The notes beneath the pieces were generated by a model that was not told the origin of the DNA, did no database searches, and saw only the letters and a program-made list of their open reading frames with translations. A program made the translations under genes and the position numbers. Below are positions 56,270 to 64,000 of a stretch of DNA of 64,000 nt, piece after piece. This stretch comes from Hibiscus mutabilis (taxonomy: Eukaryota; Streptophyta; Magnoliopsida; Malvales; Malvaceae): the NCBI GenBank assembly GCA_019671005.1, contig CM033719.1, positions 27,454,750-27,518,749 on the forward strand, in the 5' to 3' direction. Every line of letters starts with the position of its first letter. The stretch's first letter is position 1.

Positions 56270-57412
56270 TGTTAGGATATTTGTTTTGATATAATAATTG
56301 AAAAAAAGTTTTGGACTAAATTGAAAAGATTTCAAAAATGTTTTTAAGTCCAAACAACTTGAAAATAAGTTTGAGGTATGCTCAAAAGGTTTTGGAAGTG
56401 TTTAAAATGTTTTAAAGTAGTCAAACTCAAGTTTTCAGCATGACCGTACCGATACGGTTACACCCCTTATCGATACACTTTAGGGTTTTAGCTATAGTTT
56501 TTTTTCAGAACCGAAAACCCGTACCAGTACAGGCTTATACATACTGATACGGAGAGGGGTCATACCGATACGCCTATAGGCGTACCGATCCTTGCTTTTC
56601 AAATCCCCAACAGCTAGCTCAAAACCCCCCAATGGCTATTTCCCTGCAGCGTACCGATACAATGTATCGATACAGACTATAGCATACCGATACACCACAC
56701 CAATACGCTCCAAAGGTGTATCGATACACTAAGGCTGTGGCGAGCATAACGATTAGTTTCTGAAGAATGAGTATCGATACGACAACCTCGTGTATCGATA
56801 CGGCTATATCCAAAACTGTATTTATTGCGGAAAATAAAGTCTCCAGCGGCTCCAATTTAATCCCAACGGTCTCCAAAGGCTAGGAACTCATTTGGGAGTA
56901 TAAAATGACCCTTTAAGCACTTGGAACAACTAATGATCAACATGTCAATATGTCTATGATTGTAATTAAGTCTTTTGTGCTTTAATTTACATTCTTTGTA
57001 TAGACTACACTTGTGAGCTAAAATGTTTATGTAAGCTCAAGTGTATTAGGATTTTGGGTGAGAGCAAAAGTGCAAACACATACCTAAGAGAGGATTTATT
57101 GTTTGCTTTGTTTTCTCTTGTTAGAGAGGATTCCCAAAGCTTGGGTTGTAAGCTTTGGATGCTAGGCTTGGTAATTAAGTCTAGGTTGTAAAGGTTGCCT
57201 CCTAAGCCTGTTAAAAGGGGAAGAAATTCTTAGAGGATTTGGGAAATCCTTAGTGGGGAAGCGAAGGTAGTGGATGTAGGCTTTGGTAAGAAAGCCGAAC
57301 CACTCTAAATTGTTGTGTAATTTTTTCTATCTTTTTGCTTCCACCACAATCACCAAGAAATCACTTCTCCACCACTTGGCGACATATTTCGGTTGATTCA
57401 TCGAGCTCAACA
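56270..57412 (+). repeat. 3' LTR of the SIRE-type element
   Basis: The complete copy. A block of GTACCGATAC / GTATCGATAC decamers lies at 56446-56810. Confidence 0.82.
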
Positions 57413-59160
57413 AAGAGTATTTAGAACTTGAAAGCTCAATTTTAAGGAAATTGAGGACCAAATTGTAAAAGGTTAAAGTTTTGGGTCTAAAGTAAAAATA
57501 GAGGAAAATATGTGTATTTATTAAGCAATTTACCATTGTTAATTTGGAGCTAATATTTTGAAACTGTGGCTGATATTGGAGAGAATAAATGAGACTTAAT
57601 TCTCTTTCTTCTTTTTTCTCTCTTTTTCGTTTCCATCTCCTTCAAACTTTCATATTTGGCCCGTCGAATTTTAAATCGTCATGATCAACGTCATCGTGTT
57701 TATCTCGTCATTTTGAGTCGACCAATACTAACTTCATGAAGGAGGGTGAACGAAAGAAAAGATTGAGTAGCAAGTCACCACCACCATCAAACCCCTCGAT
57801 GCTCTGTAGCCTCGATCTAGAGTTTGTTGTCGTCGTCCAGCCATCGAAGGTCATCGCACACGTTGTCGCCTGCATGTGGGCATGCCTCGCTTCTAGTGGC
57901 CAACTGGCAGGTCATTGGGTCGAGATGTGGAGTTGGCCTGCCAAGCCAAGGGTCAACCGAGTGAGTTAGTCTGTTGAGCCATCAAGCTAAGTCGTCACCC
58001 ACGTTAACTACTGTTAATCGACTTTGAATGTCGTTGACTAACCGTTGACTTTTTTGAGGACCCTATCCATAGGTTTTTCGACGTCCTGAGTTTGTTTCCA
58101 TTGTCTGTTATGTCAAACTCAAACTGATAAGTTATTTTTCCGCATTTAGCTTCATGATTTAGATTTGATTATGTGATTTGATATTGTCATTGATATGTTT
58201 CATATTTTGTTTATGGGAGGATTATTCATACTCAAATATCTAATCAAGATGGAAGATTAGACAGGTTCGATTGTGGAATTATTGCTAGTTGCTTGAGAAT
58301 AGTACCTTCAAACTCCAAAATGCTTCTTGAGTATCATAAGTGTGATGCCTTGCATTTTAGTAGATTACAAAATCGGTAGATTAACGAGAAACATGCCTTA
58401 AAGATCAAATTGTGGACATTAATAACTATGTGATCTATGACGATGCTTAGGGATTCGAGAAGACTTGCATGGATTTTAAGGACCGTTTTGGGTCACTTGG
58501 ATATACGTATATTTATTAATGATTGATTTTAATGTTGTGATGCCTGCTAGTTGTATATGTTTCGGTATTTTTGATGGAAACCATGCGCAATGGATTAAAT
58601 GTCGGTAAATGAGATTAAATGATTAGAATAGAATGAAACGAATATTAATAACTTTCATAAGTTTTATGGACTGACAGAGCCTCGTAACATCATATTTCAC
58701 TTAATTGGATGAACTTGTGTGTTAGTATCGATATTGATTTTATACAATATCGATTCTATTCATCTGGTACCTACCGATTCTGACGAGTCGGTGTCAATAT
58801 TGATCGACTTTCAGAAGCTATTTTTGATGGGTCGATACCCGTGTGAAGTAGAATATCTCGTTGAATAGAAACAATTTCATATGATTATATAAGTTATTGG
58901 TTAATATAATACTTATGCAATTCATTATAAATAATTATCAAATGAAAATTATACTATTATTATTGCTACAATGTAATAACTAAAAAACTTGCAGCTTAGA
59001 ATGAATCACCTCGAAGTAACAAGGAAAGGAAAGAAGGATTCAATTTGAGTGAAATATTTCTTAAAATCAGAACCCTCCTACTCGTTATAAAATTTAAAAA
59101 TAAACCAGAATAAAATAAAAATAAAAGGAATGTATAAACCATAGTATAATAGAATAATTA
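57413..59160. other. Repeat-like spacer right of the SIRE-type element
   Basis: No gene found. Phrases such as AATTGAGGACCAAATTG (57457) and the GTTGACT-rich stretch near 58010-58050 resemble old LTR sequence, possibly part of a gypsy LTR. An open frame at 57736-57969 has no recognisable domain. A few TATCGAT words occur near 58720-58850. Confidence 0.4.
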
Positions 59161-59162
59161 TA

Positions 59163-59343
59163 TTTTTTTACAACAATCGGTATCAAATTTATTGATTGAC
59201 TAATCTGGATCAAGTACTATAGATGCCCATTATGGTGCGACATTTCCAACCCAATTTGCTCCATTCACAACGTTGAGATTCGAACCCATGACCTTGCTTA
59301 AGAGATTCTAGTGTCTTATCTCATTAAGCCAACTGGTTGTTGG
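59163..59343 (-). mobile_element. tRNA-derived SINE
   Basis: On minus the block starts near 59343, has an A-box-like TGGCTTAATGAG (about 59318-59329) and a near-perfect B box GGTTCGAATCT (59277-59287), then a short tRNA-unrelated body, and ends TTGTTGTAAAAAAA (59163-59175). The promoter layout, total length of about 180 bp and terminal A-run fit a plant SINE. The target duplication was not resolved. Confidence 0.75.
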
Positions 59344-60584
59344 TACAATTAGATATGACAATCGAGTCATTCAGATCGGGTCGAGTCATTTCAAGTTTGA
59401 CTATATTCGGTTTAGATTTGATTCGGATCATATCTGGTTCAAATTTAGTTCATGTCTATTATAAGTGGGGTAGAGTTCAGTTTTAGATCAAGTTAATATT
59501 GGATCGATTGAGTTTCAGGTTAGGTCAATATAATATTAGTTGGTTTTTGGGTCGAGTCAATATCAAATCAGTCAATTTTTTAGTCGGGTTAATAGTTGAA
59601 TCTTCGAGTCAATTCATGTTGAGTTATATATGAGTACAATAGAGCATATGTAAAATTATGGATATACTCATATAAAAAAAACATGTCTTTTGTCAGAGCT
59701 GATATGAATCTGGTCATTTAAAAGAGGAAACGTGATATTGAACCAGTATACTATTACCAAAGATGATGATTAAGTAGTAGTATAATACAAAAGGAGAATA
59801 AAATATAAATTATTTTATTATTTATTACATTGCTAAAAAATAGATAATAGTAAAAATAAATTATTTGTTCACTTCAACTCAATTATTGAGTTAAAATCAA
59901 GTCAATGCTCGATTCAGATCAGATTTTGATAAATTAAATTCGGGTTACTTTCTGTTTAAACCCAAATCGGTCCAACTAAAATTCGGATCGATTTCGGTTC
60001 AGTTTGAAATAAAAAAATATTTTATACAAGTAACTTTGTATTTATACATTAGTGGAAATAAATAATTTTTTATCGAATATATTTTATTTAGTATTTATCT
60101 ACTCAAAATAAAAATATATATTTTATACAGATGTTTTATCATAATATAATTTTTTATATAACATAACTAAAGGTTTCTATCATATATAAATGTTATAAAC
60201 GTGTTTCAGTGTTTGTGTTCTTAAATTATATCATGCTATATTTTATAGATTGTAACTAATCTATAATTTAGTAATTTTGCTATACTATATTACATATCTA
60301 AGTATAATATATGTTTAATCAAAATTATATTACAAAAAAATATTATATCTATTACAAATATATAATTATATTATATTACACGAGATCAGTAGAACTAAAT
60401 TAACACTATTAAACTTTAACGAGACACATATTAATAATTCTTTATTAATCAAAAAAATTAACACTATTAATAGTGGAATTCATATTGGGCAATATGTGTG
60501 CTGTAAATTTTCTTCTGCGTGGAATGTTTTTCTGAAGGCAAAGACGAGGCATGAAATGAATCGAATAAGCAATTGTAGGTAAAT
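59344..60584. other. AT-rich spacer downstream of the EF-hand gene
   Basis: Strongly AT-rich with TCGGGTCGAGTC/ATCGGATCGA words (59360-59600, 59880-59990) typical of decayed repeats. A possible polyadenylation signal for the gene on minus (AATAAA) is at 60441-60446, about 140 bp past the stop codon. Nothing else coding. Confidence 0.45.
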
Positions 60585-62039
60585 TTAGAGATCGTCATGG
60601 AAATCATCGTAGTCGTACTCGTCGTCGTTGTCGTCATCGTTTTCATAGAGTGAATTATAGAATATACTTTCGTGATTCAACATCTCCTGAAGAATCAAAT
60701 ACTCATCTTTGTTATCATCAGCCTGATTCAGTTGAATACATTAAATTAAATTAAACTCGAATCCAAATAAAAGAAAGCTCAAGAACCCAATAGATTCAAA
60801 TTCACCTCACGCATCAGATAACGAGTGAAGTACTTGGCGTAAAACAGCTCGCCAGGGTGGAGATAACTCAGTAGGGGTTTCAATTCCTCAACGCACAGCT
60901 TTCTGCAATCACCTCAAATTTTTATACATACATTTATATACACTTATCTGTCTAAACCTATAAATCAGTTCGGAATTTATAAAAATTTGGAAAAATATTA
61001 AACCTAGAAAATAGGTTGAGATGAAAAAATTAGACTCGTTTAAAATATGGGATAAGCCCGAGAGCCAGTTTTGAAAGTTTATAATATATTGTTATTTTTA
61101 TATATTACATCACATAAAATAAAAATATGAACATTAAAAATATGTTAACTTACCTACGCATAAAAGAGTAAATAAATAAATATAATAAAATGTATCATAT
61201 AAAAGTATTACATTAATTCAAAAATAAAATAATTTAAAACATCATTGAGTGGTCTCGGTATTTAAAGATGACATTGTTCAAGAATTTTGAAAGATTTAAT
61301 AATAGCTTTTAAAAATTATGAGAGGGTATTTAAAATGAATTTTTAAAAATTTTGAAGTTTAAAATGAATTTTTAAAATTTTTGAGAGGGTATATTAATTT
61401 TTTTTTTAAATCTTTAGGAACTAAATTCTAATTTCTCAGAATTTTGGGGGTAATGTACCCTAGTCCCTTACACTTTCCGCCCCTAGGCACAAATTCGAGC
61501 AACATAGTTTGCACAGTCAGAGACGGAGCCTCATTAGAGCATATGGGGCCTTGCCCCTTAAAATTTGAAAAATCAACATTTAGTCCTTTGAAAATTTTAA
61601 TTTTTAATTTGGCTCCTTTAAAAATTTTAAAAATGTTATTATATTTCAAAAATTTGTATTATTTTTAATCAAGTCCTCTCTTAAATTTTTAAAACTTCTT
61701 TTAAGCCTCAAAACTTTTAAAAATTTTAAATAAGCCCTCTTAATCTGGGTTGTCAAGATCCGTCCATGTGCACAGCGGGTGTTAAGAGCATGGATAAAAT
61801 GATGAGAAATTACTCGTCTTTGTTGATATCTAGCTCTGTGAAATTTTCTTCAGCTGTAGGCGTAAGAGCAGGAGAATTTCCAAAATCTGAATAGCTTTTG
61901 TAGATCTCGTATGCGTGCTTTTTAAACTCATAGAGATTCAGTTTTCCATCTTCATCATCGTCCATACGTCTATTTAATCAGAGAAAAAAGGGTAAAACAA
62001 GATCAGTCTTTATCGGAAAATAGCTGAAAAACACACAGG

Positions 62040-62079
<40 letters not shown>

Positions 62080-63776
62080 CTTCATCTTTTCTTTCGACAG
62101 CCATCTCAGGATGTCTTCATTCAGGCTATCTTCCGGATGTAAGAAACTGCATGCATTCAGGAAAAAAACATGCACGCACCGTTAAGCACAATTCATGGGG
62201 CGAGTAAAATTTGATTAGCCTAAAAAATTAATTTTTTATTGTACTCAACTTAAAAATTAATTCTTTTTACTTGATTTGACTTGAATAAATTTTAAATAAA
62301 ATTTGAATTATAAAAAGAGAATTTGAATAACTCGAAATTTTTAGTTATTAGTGGATTAGTTTTCAAGTTCGAGTCGAGTTTCACAACCAGTGACGAAACT
62401 CAACATTATTTGTTGAGGCAGCCATTTAAAATTTAACTTAGGGAGCAACATTGAATTTTATATTTTTTGAGGGGTAAAAGAGCAATTTTACCATAGAGTT
62501 TTTTTTTTAATTTTTAATATTTTTTTTGGGTCATGACCTCACAAGTCCCTTCATAGATACGTCCATGTTCATAACTTTGTTTGATATGTATATCGAATAT
62601 GAAAAATATGAAAAAATATATATGAGATAAGATCCTCTTACATTATGTAAAACTTGAAAGTTTTACACTTTTTTTGACAGTTGGATGAAGGTAAATTGAT
62701 GAATGAGATTAACGGTAGAAAATGTGAAGATTATCACTTGAAAAAAAAAGATAAGAAAATAATCTTAGTCATTTATTATCATCATCCAACGGTCCAAAAA
62801 AATGTAAAAGTAATTGAGTTTTGCACAATATGGATCATAATCCTATATATATATATATCATATATGGTTATAGAAAACCATTTAAATTGAAACCAATTAC
62901 TACTATAACATTATAAATATGTACAATTAAATTTGAATAGAAACTCGAACAACTAGACTAAAAAAAATTCAAATAAAGTTTGAGTTATAAAATAAGATTC
63001 GTAAACTAGACAAACTCAAAATTTTTTTACTCTTTTCGATCGAATACTCACCCTCTAAATACATCTACTCTTGTGCTTTTCAAGTGATTGAAAGCAAGGA
63101 AAAGAAAATGGTAAGTGAAAGAAGCATTTACTCTCTGCATTCATTGTAATCAAGGCTCCCACTGGAATCCACATCTGCATTCTTGAATTGCTCCATCCAC
63201 CACCCGGCGTCGCCATGCCGCGTCGAGTTTTTCTCTATTTCGAACCCACGAAATATTGTTATTTCGTACATGGGATAAACATAACGTTTTGAGCCAAAAT
63301 TAGATAAAGAATTTACCTAAATCTTCCGGGGTAAAATGAGGAAGGTACTCATCGAAGCTGATAGCCCCATCCTCATTTTTATCGTTCCAAGACATCACTC
63401 TATCCGTTCGATAACGCAACCGATCAACAGCCTGTTGCGTAATCCAAGCCCCGAGCTCCTCGGTACTGATCTTACCATCTTTGGGTGCATTGTCTAACAA
63501 AGGGAACAAAGTCACCAACCTTCAAGTGGTGTTCAAAATCCCATCATCTTGGAAATACTCCTGAGCGTCCTCGACCTCAGGAACATAAGTAATATTTTCG
63601 TTCGACCCTCTATCGTCTGTCCATCTCTCGATTCTCGAGACCAAAGGGTCGAACGACACTCTGTGAGCAAGGCGACGATGTAAGCCTATTGGCCGACAAC
63701 TATGCCATTTGCTGGGGGACAACAAAAGGATGATGAAGGCAATGGTCAGGAAGGTGTAAATCGTCGCCTTCGCCAT
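60585..63776 (-). CDS. Reticulocalbin/calumenin-like ER EF-hand protein; one in-frame TGA in exon 1
   Basis: Six exons on minus: 63317-63776, 63132-63234, 62081-62146, 61814-61969, 60806-60902, 60585-60722. All introns are GT-AG and all junctions keep frame, giving 340 codons. The product has a hydrophobic N-terminus (TIYTFLTIAFIILLLS, signal or anchor), six EF-hand loops (DNAPKDGKISTEE; DKNEDGAISFDEY; DVDSSGSLDYNEC; DDDEDGKLNLYEF; DINKDEKLCVEEL; DDNKDEYLILQEM) and an acidic tail ending HDDL, a variant of the HDEL/KDEL ER-retrieval signal. It should be a luminal calcium-binding protein like the plant reticulocalbin family. Codon 85 is TGA (63522-63524) between LNTT and RLVTLFP, where relatives appear to have Arg or another residue. 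Loops 5 and 6 have Glu at the usual Gly position 6. It is a recent null allele, a sequence error or a pseudogene. Confidence 0.82.
60903..61813. other. Intron 4 of the EF-hand gene with repeat-like sequence
   Basis: 911 bp, unusually long for this gene. The part at 61440-61740 (CAGAGACGGAGCC and repeated AAAATTTTAAA runs) looks like an old transposon insertion, but the ends are not resolved. Confidence 0.45.
62042..62074. repeat. GA microsatellite in intron 3 of the EF-hand gene
   Basis: An uninterrupted (GA)n run of about 33 bp, seven bases from the donor site of exon 3; on the coding strand it is a (TC)n tract directly after the splice site. Confidence 0.85.
62632..62850. mobile_element. 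Candidate MITE in intron 2 of the EF-hand gene
   Basis: The left end GATCCTCTTACATTATGTAAAACTT and the complement of the right end (GATCCATATTGTGCAAAACTC) form imperfect terminal inverted repeats. The left end is shared with 31898-32280. There is no coding capacity. The surrounding TA-rich sequence hides any target duplication. Confidence 0.5.
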
Positions 63777-64000
63777 ATCAAATGGCGGCCGTAGGGTTTA
63801 ACGATGACCGGACCACGGTAACATAAAAACAATTGCAGCCGGATAATGAATTTTATTTTTTTGTAATCCTTTGGAGTTGGAAGCAAAGGGCGGCGGGAAA
63901 GACGGTTATTGCGGTTAGATGTGAGGGGCAAATATACATGAAGCACTCAAATTAGGACAGCTTGTTCTGTTTTTCCATGCAATTTTCATTAATATATATG
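63777..64000 (-). promoter_or_regulatory. Upstream region of the EF-hand gene
   Basis: About 220 bp precede the ATG. On minus, a CATATATATTAATG stretch (about 63987-64000) is the only TATA-like element visible, at a plausible but long distance. A short upstream open frame (63946-63746) overlaps the start. Tentative. Confidence 0.3.

Larger units (their letters stand above)
53431..57412 (+). mobile_element. SIRE-type copia deletion derivative: gag without pol
   Basis: Plus-strand element with a right LTR 56270-57412 (1143 bp, TGTTAGGATA...GCTCAACA) and a left LTR 53431-54193 truncated at its outer end. The primer site TGGTATCAGAGC is at 54196-54207 and the purine tract AAAAAGAGGAGAT lies just before 56270. 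The interior is only 2.1 kb. It holds a decayed gag (54290-55320) and a coiled-coil segment (55324-55656) that goes directly to the 3' untranslated region. Protease, integrase, RT and RNase H are all absent, so it depends on helpers. Confidence 0.82.

Noticed and set aside
57736..57969. Basic plus-strand frame in the 57.4-59.2 kb spacer
   Set aside because: No domain, no splice context, and in sequence that looks like old LTR.
59277..59287. B box as part of a tRNA gene
   Set aside because: No cloverleaf can be formed around it and an A-run ends the block; a SINE fits better.

Overview
This window looks like nuclear DNA from a eudicot plant. Genes have introns with GT-AG borders, GC content is low, and most of the sequence is nested LTR retrotransposons. 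Several LTRs begin with TGTAACACC or TGTAACGACC, as I remember from cotton and other Malvaceae, so a Gossypium-like source is my best inference; it is not proven. I see no bacterial-style operon, CRISPR array, tRNA or rRNA gene.

Left part (0.5-15.5 kb): a three-level nest. A minus-strand Ty1-copia element (540-15507, duplication AATAT) has a 9-kb minus-strand Ty3-gypsy element (1292-10330, duplication CAGTT) in its 3' LTR. That element carries a 1.4-kb TRIM-like element (5083-6519) in its protease region. Second nest (16.1-31.3 kb): a minus-strand copia element (16122-31331, duplication TTATT) holds a 10-kb Athila-like gypsy element (20299-30516) that still encodes protease, RT, integrase and an extra ORF beyond pol.

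Middle part (33.0-47.5 kb): a host locus on the minus strand resembling the organellar AAA+ unfoldase subunit CLPX, with 14 recognisable coding exons. The C-terminal half is open with good splice sites. The N-terminal half has a stop, a G-run frameshift, a 2-base insertion and no visible P-loop exon, so I call it a pseudogene. Its introns hold a 4.4-kb solo LTR, a 1.5-kb solo LTR ending 14 bases from an exon, a 1.6-kb TRIM-like element and a 45-bp hAT-type mini-element.

Right part (48-60 kb): a LINE-like remnant, a 5'-truncated gypsy pol, two SIRE-type copia fragments joined head to head, and a tRNA-derived SINE. The last 3.4 kb carry a six-exon minus-strand gene for an ER reticulocalbin/calumenin-like EF-hand protein ending HDDL. 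All its splice junctions keep frame, but exon 1 has one in-frame TGA.

No operon-like or defence system was found. The most unusual signals are short motifs saturating particular element families (GTATCGATAC-type decamers in two unrelated LTRs; TGGCA/TGCCA across the Athila-like element), the layered insertions with exact duplications, and the 45-bp hAT-type insertion.
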